Shown: positions 7,795-17,221 of the stretch, one piece after another
Layout of the letters: each line of letters starts with the position of its first letter
Position numbering within the stretch: the stretch's first letter is position 1
NCBI GenBank assembly: GCA_964478335.1
Contig: CAYZIC010000034.1
Coordinates: 1 to 21,686 of the forward strand
Length of the DNA stretch: 21,686 nucleotides
Reading direction: 5' to 3'
Origin: CAYZIC01 sp964478335
GTDB lineage: Bacteria > Verrucomicrobiota > Kiritimatiellia > RFP12 > DVOR01
Translations under genes and position numbers: made by a program
The notes under the pieces: generated by a model
Seen by the model: the letters and a program-made list of their open reading frames with translations, nothing else
Database searches by the model: none
What the model was told of the DNA's origin: nothing

Positions 7795-9204
7795 TTAAGC
7801 TTCGAGGAAAGCCTTGTAAGCCTTGTACGTCATGTACATATCAAACTTAGAGGCTCCCTCCCACGGGGCGTGCATATTAAAGAGTGGCACGCCCATGTCG
7901 ACCACATCCATGCCATAGCGCGACATAAAGAGTGCGATCGTACCGCCGCCGCCCTTTTCGACCTGGCCCAATTCGCCAGCCTGCCACACGACACCCGCAT
8001 CAGCAAAGATGCGACGCAGATCAGCGATGAATTCCGCACGCGCGTCATTCGCATGGCCCTTGCCACCGGCGCCCGTGTACTTGATCAGCGCAGCACCAGC
8101 ATTGAGCTTGGCCATATTGTTGGTCGAGTCAGCATCAGGGAAGTGAGGGTCAGAAACCGCAGCCACGTCCGCCGAGAGCATACGAGAGGCCTCCAAAGCC
8201 CGACGCACCACAATGTCAGAGTAAGTACCAGCCGATTCACGATAGATCAATTCTGCGACGCTGTTTTCAAAGAACGTCGACTCCATCCCCGTCGCACCGA
8301 CCGACCCGATCTCCTCCTTATCGCACAAGATCACGACAGCCGTTTGATTCGGGATCTCTGGCATATCCATCATCGCCTTGAGGCCCGCATAGGCGCAGAT
8401 ACGGTCATCGTGACCATAGCCCACCACCATCGAGCGATCCAAGCCCAAATCACGCGGCATCCCAGCGGGTACGATTTCGAGCTCACCACTGACAAAGTCC
8501 TGCTCAGTGATGCCATATTGCTGCTCGAGCAAACGCAAGACATGGAGCTTGGTCTTTTCTTTAACAGCCTCATCATCCCATTCCTTAGGGCACGGTGTCG
8601 ACGCGACCAAGAGGTCCAGGCCCTCACCCGGGAAAGCATCGCTCACCGTCTTAGCAGACTGTTCACGGCCAAAGTGAGGCAAGATATCGGTGATCATAAA
8701 GACCGGATCGCCCGGCTTATCACCGATTGCGATATCGACAGAAGTACCATCAGGCTTGACCACCACCCCATAGAGCGCGAGCGGGTGAGCCACCCATTGA
8801 AATTTCTTAATGCCACCATAGTAGCGCGTATCAAAGTAGGCAATGCCATTCATCTCAAGCATTGGCACAGGCTTCAAGTCGATACGCGGCGCATCGGTGT
8901 GACCACCAATGACATTGATACCCGTTGCAGAGGGGTTTTTACCAATGATAGCCGCCAAGAGCGTCTTACCATGGTAGCCACGATAAACGCGGTCACCAGC
9001 CTTGAGCGATTCATAGCTCGAGAGCGGCTTAAAGCCCTGCGCCTCGATCAATTCCACCGCGCGAGAATAGGCCCGACGCTCCGTCTTAGCAAAGCCCAAA
9101 TAGGTCAAATAGTCAGCCGAATAGGCCTCCATTGCAGCTTGATCAGCCTGAGACAAACCAGCAGTTGCATCTTCACGCTTATACAATCCTGTGATAGCAT
9201 CCAT
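7795..9204 (-). CDS. M18 family aminopeptidase
   Basis: 469 residues, in the usual range for M18 metalloaminopeptidases (aspartyl aminopeptidase type). These cytosolic enzymes remove N-terminal residues from peptides. Zinc-site segments are visible: IGGHTDAPRIDLKP (H102, D104), the CDKEEIGSVGATGMES block with the catalytic Glu pair, and the C-terminal MGVPLFNMHAPWE histidine. GELGQVEKGGGGT also matches the family. AAGGAG sits 8 bases before the ATG. The gene begins 34 bases after the alcohol dehydrogenase stop and ends 14 bases before the fprA start, so it lies in the same operon. The preferred residue is not deducible here. Confidence 0.93.
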   Translation of the reverse strand: MDAITGLYKREDATAGLSQADQAAMEAYSADYLTYLGFAKTERRAYSRAVELIEAQGFKPLSSYESLKAGDRVYRGYHGKTLLAAIIGKNPSATGINVIGGHTDAPRIDLKPVPMLEMNGIAYFDTRYYGGIKKFQWVAHPLALYGVVVKPDGTSVDIAIGDKPGDPVFMITDILPHFGREQSAKTVSDAFPGEGLDLLVASTPCPKEWDDEAVKEKTKLHVLRLLEQQYGITEQDFVSGELEIVPAGMPRDLGLDRSMVVGYGHDDRICAYAGLKAMMDMPEIPNQTAVVILCDKEEIGSVGATGMESTFFENSVAELIYRESAGTYSDIVVRRALEASRMLSADVAAVSDPHFPDADSTNNMAKLNAGAALIKYTGAGGKGHANDARAEFIADLRRIFADAGVVWQAGELGQVEKGGGGTIALFMSRYGMDVVDMGVPLFNMHAPWEGASKFDMYMTYKAYKAFLEA

Positions 9205-9238
9205 GATAAAAACTCCTTATAGTTGAATCTTGTTAAAA

Positions 9239-10330
9239 TTAAAAGGTATCGCGGTAGACATCGATGACCTCTTCGATCGAGGGCACCACCTTGTATCGCG
9301 TCACATACTCCAGCTTCATCGCATGGTTCGCATAGAGCAAGAATTCTTCCTCAGAGGGTTGCACCCGCGACGGGATCAATTCATCCATCCAGTCGGCAAT
9401 GTCATCAGGGTCATTCCACCCACCTGCGACCAATATGTCATTCGTCAGAGATGCCGTTTGCGCCTGCATCATACGCACATAACCCGGCAGCAACATCCCA
9501 TTAGCCATGCCATGGCTGACCCCCTTGTGATAAGTCAGCGGATAGCCAAGCTCATGCAAGAGACCCGTTCCAGCTAAAGCCAAAACCAATCCAGCCTGCA
9601 TTGACGTGCAGAGCAGCAGCTCACGATCCACATGGTCGCCCCGCTGCATACGCTTCAATTGCGGCACGATTGTGCGGATCACCGAGAGCGACAAAGCATG
9701 AGCGATCGGTGACGGCTTAGCCGTATAGACCCCCTCCACCGCATGAGCCAACGTATCCAACGCCATCTCAATCAATTGAGGCGTAGAGACAGACTCCGAG
9801 TAGGTCGGATCCAAAAAGGCAAACTTCGGCATAAAGACCGCATTGCGACGCGTACGCTTACGATTGCGGCGTTCATCGACCAGCGCCACATAGGGAGAAA
9901 CCTCCGCACCAGAGCCTGCCACCGTCGAAACCACCGCCAAAGGCGCTGCATCATCCGTGTAGTCCGTTCTAAAAAAGGATTTCTGCTCAATCGACTGTTT
10001 CGCCAAGACCGCAATCACCTTGCCCACATCCATCGTAGAGCCACCACCGATCGCAATGATACAATCACAGCCAGCCTCACGATAGCTATCAAGGCCACGA
10101 TAGCACAGTGACAGAGGAGGATTCTCAACGACCTCATTAAAGATGGTCCACTCGATAGACAGACTAGACAAGATCTGCGTCACATCATCCAATGCACCTG
10201 ATTTTACAGCACCAGAAGCCCCCGTCACGATCAGTGCTTTTTGACCAATCCCCTTTAAACAGAGCCCCTTAGACAAGACGCATCTACGTCCCAGTAGTAC
10301 ACGAGTCGGCATTACAAAATCAAGATTCAT
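9239..10330 (-). CDS. iron-containing alcohol dehydrogenase
   Basis: A group III (Fe-ADH) dehydrogenase of 363 residues from the chosen start. The NAD(P)-binding IAIGGGSTMDVGKV loop is at about 93-106. Metal ligands fit the family pattern: D and H in LDTLAHAVEG, then two histidines in HELGYPLTYHKGVSHGMANG. It interconverts an alcohol and an aldehyde with NAD(P)H. The true substrate (ethanol, butanol, a diol) cannot be told from sequence. I prefer the ATG at 10330 (MNLDFVMPTRV) because GGAG lies 9 bases upstream; an in-frame extension to 10345 would add MEFLS. It is the first gene after the promoter at 10369-10397. Confidence 0.93.
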   Translation of the reverse strand: MNLDFVMPTRVLLGRRCVLSKGLCLKGIGQKALIVTGASGAVKSGALDDVTQILSSLSIEWTIFNEVVENPPLSLCYRGLDSYREAGCDCIIAIGGGSTMDVGKVIAVLAKQSIEQKSFFRTDYTDDAAPLAVVSTVAGSGAEVSPYVALVDERRNRKRTRRNAVFMPKFAFLDPTYSESVSTPQLIEMALDTLAHAVEGVYTAKPSPIAHALSLSVIRTIVPQLKRMQRGDHVDRELLLCTSMQAGLVLALAGTGLLHELGYPLTYHKGVSHGMANGMLLPGYVRMMQAQTASLTNDILVAGGWNDPDDIADWMDELIPSRVQPSEEEFLLYANHAMKLEYVTRYKVVPSIEEVIDVYRDTF

Positions 10331-10368
10331 AGACAAAAACTCCACAATCGATTGAAAAAAACATCCTC

Positions 10369-10397
10369 ATCATATCACAACCGCCCCGATAAAGCAA
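10369..10397 (-). promoter_or_regulatory. sigma70-like promoter for the alcohol dehydrogenase operon
   Basis: On the minus strand, -35 TTGCTT (10397-10392), a 17-base spacer, and -10 TATGAT (10374-10369). It sits 39 bases upstream of the preferred ATG. Good match and ideal spacing support it, but it is a prediction only. Confidence 0.6.
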
Positions 10398-10428
10398 GCG
10401 AGAAATGAGGTCAACTAATTAAACACTA

Positions 10429-10512
10429 ATGAAAACGAATGAAAGCGAATCAATCAGGACTACCAGATTTATCCACGAATGACACGAATGATTTAACGCC
10501 AAGAAGCAAAGA
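10429..10512. repeat. degenerate dispersed-repeat sequence (CGAATGA type)
   Basis: Contains near-tandem units: GAAAACGAAT, GAAAGCGAAT, CCACGAATGACACGAATGA, then TTTAACGCCAAGAAGCAAAGAG. From memory, sequences such as 'CCACGAATGACACGAAT' and 'CGCCAAG..GCAAAG' recur as intergenic repeats in many bacteria, including PVC members. That link is recollection; the internal repetition is seen directly. Confidence 0.5.
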
Positions 10513-10529
10513 GAGAGGCTGCGCCTCTC
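10513..10529. repeat. inverted repeat GAGAGGC-TGC-GCCTCTC
   Basis: A perfect 7-bp stem with spacer TGC, followed by GTGCTAGTTGATAGTCCTAG and a further CTAGT. Same family as 231-247. Confidence 0.8.
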
Positions 10530-10564
10530 GTGCTAGTTGATAGTCCTAGTCCTAGTGGAGGGAG

Positions 10565-10581
10565 AGATGACTGCGTCATCT
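10565..10581. repeat. inverted repeat AGATGAC-TGC-GTCATCT
   Basis: A perfect 7-bp stem with spacer TGC, followed by AGTTCGAGTTCGAGTCTTG and AGTTCGAG. The arms differ from the 231-247 and 10513-10529 hairpins at several positions, with matching changes on both sides. Confidence 0.8.
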
Positions 10582-10616
10582 AGTTCGAGTTCGAGTCTTG
10601 AGTTCGAGTGCTAGTG

Positions 10617-10633
10617 ATGAGGCCTTGCCTCAT
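10617..10633. repeat. inverted repeat ATGAGGC-CTT-GCCTCAT
   Basis: A perfect 7-bp stem with spacer CTT, the exception to the TGC/TAC spacer rule. It comes after GTGCTAGTG, keeping the hairpin/CTAGT alternation. Confidence 0.7.
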
Positions 10634-10987
10634 ACTCCGCTTATTGCGCTCCCCTACCTGAGCTAGCTGCGCGTCGCTCAGTACTTGATTCGGCGTCGCC
10701 TCTCCTCTTTTGGCGCTTGGATCGCCTCGTTGCGGCCTAGCAGCATTAGCCGCTCGCTGCGCAACTGGGGCGGGGTGTCGTAGGTGGGGATTGGGTCTGG
10801 GGATGGCTGGTAGACGCCTCTTTATATCGTATAAGGGGGACTGGCAATTGCAAGCCTGCTGTCTCTCACGCAGGAGAGGACTGTGGTTTACCCGAGAGGC
10901 AGCTGTAGTTGATGGGTTTCCCTATTGAGGGAGCGTGTGCTTCCCTATTAATAAGGAAGGTTGAGTTCCCTCTATAATGGAGCTATC

Positions 10988-11023
10988 GAGGGTCAGCAGA
11001 GGGGCGATTTGAGGGTCAGCAGA
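10988..11023 (+). repeat. 13-bp direct repeat GAGGGTCAGCAGA, two copies
   Basis: Identical copies at 10988-11000 and 11011-11023, separated by 10 bases (GGGGCGATTT). No function is evident. Confidence 0.7.
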
Positions 11024-11030
11024 CTCTCTG

Positions 11031-11049
11031 GAGGAGGCGGAGCCTCCTC
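11031..11049. repeat. inverted repeat GAGGAGGC-GGA-GCCTCCTC
   Basis: A perfect 8-bp stem with spacer GGA, directly before the tandem 44-nt units. The left-hand region has a related hairpin (63-73) shortly before its own copy. Confidence 0.75.
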
Positions 11050-11051
11050 CT

Positions 11052-11095
11052 AGAACGGCCTACGGCCTTTTGGAACAGTCGCTGCGCTCCTTATC
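11052..11095 (+). repeat. 44-nt intergenic repeat unit, copy 2
   Basis: AACGGCCTACGGCCTTTT, then GGAACAGTCGCTGCGCTCC, then TTATC. It aligns without gaps to copy 1 at 97-140. The core inverted repeat here is GGCC-TAC-GGCC (11057-11067). Confidence 0.8.
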
Positions 11096-11138
11096 GGAAC
11101 GGCCTGCGCCTTTTAGAATGGTCGCTACGCTCCCTCTT
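11096..11138 (+). repeat. 44-nt intergenic repeat unit, copy 3 (overlaps a gene end)
   Basis: Follows copy 2 directly: GGAACGGCCTGCGCCTTTT (2 bases shorter in the core), then AGAATGGTCGCTACGCTCC, then CTCTT. Its last two bases are part of the stop codon (11137-11139) of the large secreted-protein pseudogene, so the repeat array begins exactly where that gene ends. Confidence 0.75.
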
Positions 11139-14100
11139 AGTGGTCGACGGCGGTGAGGGCGAGGGACTCGGTTGGTGTATTGACACCTGGCTCAATCGGC
11201 TCACTCAGGTAGAGGCCTTGGCTGTCTTTGCAGGATTCGTAATCGAATTTGGTCATCCATGCTTCTGAGACTTTGGTATCCGAGAGGGCCTTTGATTTGA
11301 CGAGGTTGACGATTTGTGCCATTTGGCTTTTTGAGAGGGTATTCATGAGCAAGTATGGCTCAGAAGTATTCCCCGATGCCAGCTCGCCGATGAGAGCGAA
11401 TGCGCCTTTGCTGCCAATGGATGGGTCGAAGTAGAAGCGATTGGCAAGATCGGGTGCAGGTTGAGGAAGTACACTTTACCGTGTCGCTGTGTCAGGTCAG
11501 CGCCTTTACCCGAATAGGTAAATCCAAAGACGGTGAGCGGCTGGGTGTCGGGATAGACAACTGCAGTATCGCTTGGCAAGTTAATAATGCGGCGTTCGGT
11601 CGGGCTGACGAGCGTGGCAATGTCATTGTCATTTTGGTGGGACATGGTTCGGCCGTCTTGCACGGATATGAGCTGAACGCTATTTTGGCTCCAGATGTCT
11701 GGCAGGCCATCCTTGGCAATGGTATGGGTTTGGCCGATCTTGAGCTCGGGGATATGCTCAGGCCATGCCACATGCCAAGTCACGGCTTGGGGGTCGGACT
11801 TAAAGAACGCCTTAACGCCGTCTTCACTAATAATTGATGTGGCAATTTCAGCAGCGAATGGCACGAGGGTGCCAGGTTGGATGATGTGTGCATTATCGCC
11901 GACATCAGGAAAGTCAAAGTCCGCCTGCATGGGGTAATAGTATTGCATTGCGATGTCACTATCGCCTCGTAGCGACCACCAGACTTTTTTTGCGGTCACA
12001 CCATGCACTTCCCTCGCGGGCAATGTTTCCTGGCGTGGTGATGGTCAAGCCTAAGCTATCGACAAAGCCTTGACTGTAGGGGCAGCAAAGGAAAGCATTT
12101 GGTTTGGACTTGGGATGCGCGTACCTGCGGTCGTGTCATACTCAAACGTTTTAAAGGTTTCGTTGGTATTGCACACTTGGTATGCGAGCATATAGGGCTG
12201 GTTGGTGTCATGTGCCACGGCGTTGACGAGGGTGTAGTTTGGCGAGGCTCGATAGTCTGCCTTGTCAAAGCCTTGCTGCAAAGCATAGATGGCAGCGCCC
12301 TCAGACTCTTGGTAAACAAAGGCCTGCTCTTCATTTGGATTATATCCGGGCAGCGAGGGATTGTTTTGGCGATAGATAGAGGGGGTGTCGGCGAGATCGA
12401 TCAGTCCACCGAGCTCGGCAGGAGCGCCGGTGACAAAGTCACAGGAGACGAGGTACGCGGGGTCGATTTCTCCCCAACTGCTTACCATCTCAGTAGCATA
12501 ACTATCGCATGCGTAGTAGGCAAAGAGATCTTGCGCTGTGGCATTTGTCAGGATTTTATCGAGGTGCTTGCAGTAGCGCGTCTCTTTGATATCTTGGGCA
12601 TCGCGAGCAATACGCCAGATGCGGACTTCATCAAAGACCACATCAGCCCCGACCCCGATATGCTCGTTGCCTCGACCGATGGCATTTTTATTAAAGTAAA
12701 CCCCTGCTGGTGAAAAGTTCGCAATCATAGAGCCGCACAGCTCGCCATTGATATAGAGCGAAGCGTTTTGCCCGATTGCACAATGGCAATGTGCGACCAC
12801 GTATTTGTGGGTAGGGCATGGGTTTGATCGCAGGCGATTACCGATGTAGCCACCTTGCTCGTGGCTGGTAAACTCAAAGCTAGGCCCACCTCGTACGCCT
12901 TTGGCAAGGAGATTCATCTTGTATACTTGCTGAGTCGCACTCTCATCTGAGCCTTCTGGGGCTTCGTACTCGAATGAAAAGAGGGTGGTCTTTTCTGTCG
13001 GAGTAGATTTAGGCATGACCCACATTTCGATGGTATAAGCATATCTTGGCAGGGTAAACGCTGGCAAGATCATCGCAGCAGCCTCGTGATTTGGCACATA
13101 AACAGCATGTCCTACAGGACGCTGTCCACAGGCTTTTGAGCCTTGGTTACTGACGAGCACAATTTGCGGGGTGGCCTCTGGTAAGACGTTGGTGTAGCAT
13201 TGGATATCGCTTGGCACCCAAAAAGGCTTGGGCATTGTTGGCTTTTGGATTGGCTTGCCCCACCAAACTTCGAGTTGGGCGGGGGTATCCTCGTGCTTTG
13301 ATCAATGGTATTGATGCCAAAGATATACGAGGCGTCAACGGGCAAACGCCACCCCTCAGGAGGCTGGGTTTCGGTCAGAGCTTGCTGCTCAGCAAAGACC
13401 ATTTGCTCTGGGCTTTGGTAAAAGTCTGTATTATACGCGGTGCCTGTTGGTGCGTAGATATAGCCGTGCGAAGCGGTCGCATCAGAGCGGTTTTGCATAC
13501 CGATAGCCGCAGGCTCAATGATGAACATGGTTTCGGTGAGCGAGACGGTGACGTTTTCCTCGATCAGATCATCGATAGAGGTGTCTTGGTCAGCCTCGAC
13601 AGGGTAGTAAGCGTAAAGGTTGAGGTGATCCTTATTGCGAATCGATTGCGTAGGGGCGCGACTGGGGGTGTCTTTCCAATAGCGGATATCATCAAAGCGT
13701 ATTGCGGTTTGATTGTCCTCAAAGGAGAGCGCATAAAAGCCCTTGGCCAGCGCATTGACTTTGTCTTTGGGCAAGGTTAGGGTGCGCCATTCCCCGTCAA
13801 CAGCATAAGAGCCATCGGTTTGAATGATGACGTTAAACCATTGTTTTGTGCCCCGTTTCCACGGGGAAACAGTTTGGGTTAAGACATCTTTATCGAGGTA
13901 GTCAAAGCCAATGGTGCCAGTGCTATCGATCGTAGCATAGAGCTTGACCGGATGACTATTATCGTCGGTGAGGTTAACCGTAAAGAGCGTCTGGTGCTCG
14001 CCCTCGGCGGTGGATTTTTCGGTATAAAGCCACAGAGATAGCGCCGGTAGCGCAGGATCACCCATAGTCGGATCTGGGTTGACGTGGTTAAGGGGGAAGG

Positions 14101-15627
14101 TCACCGGGGTGAGAAGCGGACTGCCAATACGGCATCCGACTGAGGTTGCATAGGGTTTAATTTCTGTTGCGATAGGCCAAGGTTTATTCGTTTCGGTATC
14201 AAACAGCCCCGAGTTACGCGCTAAAGCGTGCAGCGGCTGGAACCAAACCTCATTGTTGGCTTCGAGTTTGACGGTGCAATAACCATCTGGCGTAAAGCTG
14301 TGTAAAAGGTTGTTGTCGTCTAGTATGGCGTGGTTGGTAGGCTCTTGGTAAGCGCAGAGCGAGACAGCATAATCCGCCGGGAACTTAATCGGAGCGCCCC
14401 AATCCTTTTCGTCGCCACGAATAAAGATAGGTGTTTTGTCGGGCCATTTAGCGCCGTACCAATCCTTTTCAAAAGGCCATATCGTGCCCATGATATCTTT
14501 AGTCTGCCAATAGACATCAATTTCCCATGGCATGGTAAAGGTATTTTTGATGGGGTAGATGCCGTTGGTTTGGTAGCCAGTTGTGTGCGTGTAACACGCC
14601 CCCTCTTTTTCACCAGCGACGATTGATGGGATGCATTGAGAGATATCATAGCCATCACCAAAAGGTCGTATCGCAGTGCCGATATCTGTTTCGAGCGTAT
14701 AGACACGCGGGTTGGCAACCTCGACGACGATACAGCCCTCTGTTGAGACGTGATCGTTTAGGTCTTGTGTCTTGTGGTATTGCAGGAGGAAATACCCCTC
14801 TTGTCCCGGAAAGGCGTGTAGCATCCCATCCTTAAATAAAACACCTGGCGTATAGCCCTCGACAATAGTTTTATCGCCATCTTTATAGATGGGCTCAGCC
14901 TGCTTAACCGAATCGTTAAAATAGAACTTCACTTGCTTGCCTGTTAGGTTGATAAGCGGGCCATCGTAGCCATCCTCTGTCCAAAAGAGACGATATGGCA
15001 AGCCTGATGGGGTTGAGCCAACGGTGTAGATGTAATCGTGCTCATCGGTTACCTCCTTGCCCTGGGCATCCACATAGGTAAACGACCACGTGATGATCAA
15101 TTCCCCCCCACGATCGGGGCGCACTTGGTCCACGCTCGACTATAAAAGCCATTCTTGACGGCTGGGCGCTCCTCAGAGATTCCGTCCTTGTCAACGGTTT
15201 CGAATGCGACCTGTACGGTGCATTCCCCTGTGATGCCTAAGTCTTCGGGATTGGGTGGGATAATCACATCGCCGAGGTAGTATTCTGGCTTAATATGCTC
15301 GTATGCTTGCCCAAATGAAGTACTTGATAAGTAGAGGTCCTCGATCTCTGCAGCCGTAACCATGGACGAGCCTTTGTCCTCCTCAACCGTAGTTGTGGAG
15401 GCTCTGGATTCCACCTTTGGCTCGCAGCTACCGCCGCCCAACAGCAAAAGCGAATAGGTCGGCAAATCGTCCGTCGCTTCCTGATTTAGAGCAGCGGTGA
15501 AGTCGATCGGGACAGCAGGTGCGACCTCGACGCGAATCCCCGTTGCCGGTAATCCCCAAGCTCCCGATGCGGCAAAACAACAGTATGTACTTAGTATTGC
15601 TAAGCGCTTGATAGATAAGCTAATCAT
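11137..15627 (-). pseudogene. large secreted LamG-domain protein, multiply frameshifted
   Basis: About 1,490 codons if repaired. The start (15627) has an excellent AAGGAGGTG site and a signal peptide (MISLSIKRLAILSTYCC...), and overlaps the previous gene's end by 8 bases. Protein-like sequence runs through all three frames. Frame changes lie at the G7 tract (15103-15109, one G short), 13297-13299, about 12830, about 12758, about 12072, 12011-12013 and 11452-11454. Most are one base in a short run. Repairing them restores continuous motifs, for example TPAQLEVWWGKPIQKP across 13300-13240 and NTWSHIAIVQSGKTLRLYI across the LamG domain (about 13040-12600). The C-terminal third (MQYYYPMQADFDFP, RFYFDPSIGSKGA) resembles large LamG proteins I recall from Kiritimatiellota and relatives. 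The end (LALTAVDH) may be truncated where the 44-nt repeats begin. Probably a surface or exported protein; binding partner unknown. Confidence 0.8.
15103..15109 (-). repeat. poly-G tract (G7) at a frame break
   Basis: Seven C on the plus strand, seven G in the coding strand. With 7 G the frame reads APIVGGN-stop. With 8 G it would read APIVGGELIITWSF and join the next long frame (to 13112). This is the first break in the large LamG gene, about 170 codons in. Confidence 0.8.
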
Positions 15628-17218
15628 TGGACACCTCCTTTGCAATAGACTTCAAGAGTGGCAACCACATTATTTTATAAGACCCCAGATCAGTACCTGC
15701 ATCGACAGAGATTTTGACCGTCGAATCCGCCATAATGGGCGTGCATCCCACGGTGGTCACGTTACTCGATGAGTGGCGATTTTTATAAAAGAATGCCATG
15801 GGCTGAGTATGCTCTGGTGGCGTAATGCGTACGACGCAACGTTTATTTGTGGGGGCAGAGGACTGAATAAAGAGATAGCCATCGCTGGCTGCTTTAAATG
15901 TCTTTTCTGTGGGCTGGTCGTCTGTAGACACCGTGATCTGCGACCAACCAGGGTGAGAGAGTGTGTTTACATCTTTATTCTCTTCATGATCCCACATTGA
16001 CAGTTTGCCTTGCGGTGCGATTGTAAGGGTGTTTACAGGATTGAGCGTTGCAACCTGGAGTTTCTTTTGTGTGACCATGTCCTTTGAAACGTTTAATTGG
16101 CTCATCTCAACCTCTCCCATAAAGAATGCTCTCCCCTCAACAGTGATGTCTGCGAAGTCCGTTTCGCTCTCGATAATGAGGTCGCCCTTGACCGTTAAGT
16201 TATGGAGACTACCCTTACCATTAATCGAGAGTCCGCCGAGTTGCGTTGCGGTGTCGACACCTTGGGGTAGCTTTTCGAGTGTGGCATTTGCCTCGACAAT
16301 AAAGTCGCCATATGCACCAGGAGCATAGCTGGCGGTAACGGCATAAGGAGCCGTAGACAAAGGCAAATCGCGATTATAGGTGTGCCCATTGTGACACCAT
16401 TCTAGGTTCACCTTATCACAAGAAAGGTCGGCGAATTGTTGGGTCAATGTGTCCCCTTTGAGATCCAGCGTAAGGAGTCCAGCCGTGCTCCGCGAGGGGT
16501 TTTCGATGGTTTGCGTGAATGGCATTTCGGTATGCTTGCCCTTTAGGCTTACCAAAAGGTTATCACTATGCGTTGCGCCCGAAGAAAAGATCTGCAGAGG
16601 AAAGCTTTGTGGCACAGTTTTCGGTAAGGACCCGACAAAAGGTTCCTTAAAGAGCGACTTTGCAATGGGAAACTGTGCGAGCCCCTCATCACCATAAACG
16701 GTAGGGATAAGGATTTGAGGATCGTAAGTTGGCTGAGTTTTGTCTACCTCGTCTGCGTTGTGTAGAGACTTCGTACCCACCCTTAATTGCCAAACGCTTG
16801 ATACATCAGCTCTGCCTTTGCCATCATTATTCCCGATGTATTTCATGTGCATCGTATGACCGCTAGGCAGGGGCACCGTGATAGTCTTAAAGAAGCCCGG
16901 ATCGCCACCAGACCGTAGACGATGGCTTGCAACAGTCTTCGAGCCTTTGCTAACGACCGCTTCCATAATGCCATCATGATACACTTTATTTTCCTTATGG
17001 GCACCAACGTAAACACAGATAATGAAGTACGATTCATATGTGTAGGGCCCCAAGGTATAGCCATCCCCCCACATCTGCTCATTAAAGCCATTCTCTCTCG
17101 TCCACTTGGGCGACATCGCATCACTCTCAAAGCCTAATCCTTCCCAATAGTCCCGCGACTCCTTATCCGCATAGATTTCCACCTGGACCTCTTTACCCGC
17201 ATCGGCGCTCCAAAGCCA

Positions 17219-17221
17219 CTA
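17219..17221 (-). other. in-frame amber codon inside a continuous reading frame
   Basis: TAG on the minus strand, flanked by KPYYIANYS before and WLWSADAGKEVQVEIYADK after, in the same frame. TAG also ends fprA and the lipoprotein gene, so it is a normal stop codon here and a point nonsense mutation is the simplest reading. Confidence 0.75.

Larger units (their letters stand above)
10398..11136. other. non-coding repeat-rich intergenic region (right)
   Basis: About 740 bases with no credible gene. One plus-strand frame (10710-10928, 72 codons) lacks any recognisable feature and lies in low-complexity repeat sequence. The order is: degenerate CGAATGA-type direct repeats (10429-10512), a chain of inverted repeats (10513-10529, 10565-10581, 10617-10633) interleaved with CTAGT and AGTTCGAGT direct repeats, and a less ordered stretch (10640-10980). 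Then come two copies of GAGGGTCAGCAGA (10988-11000, 11011-11023), an 8-bp-stem hairpin (11031-11049), and two tandem 44-nt units that run into the end of the next pseudogene. Confidence 0.75.

Noticed and set aside
7762..9222. Long plus-strand frame (486 codons) antisense to the M18 aminopeptidase
   Set aside because: The opposite strand carries a clear M18 enzyme with zinc-site motifs; the plus-strand product is Arg/His/Ile-rich shadow sequence.
10710..10928. 72-codon plus-strand frame in the intergenic region
   Set aside because: No ribosome binding site or recognisable protein feature, and it sits in repeat-rich non-coding sequence.
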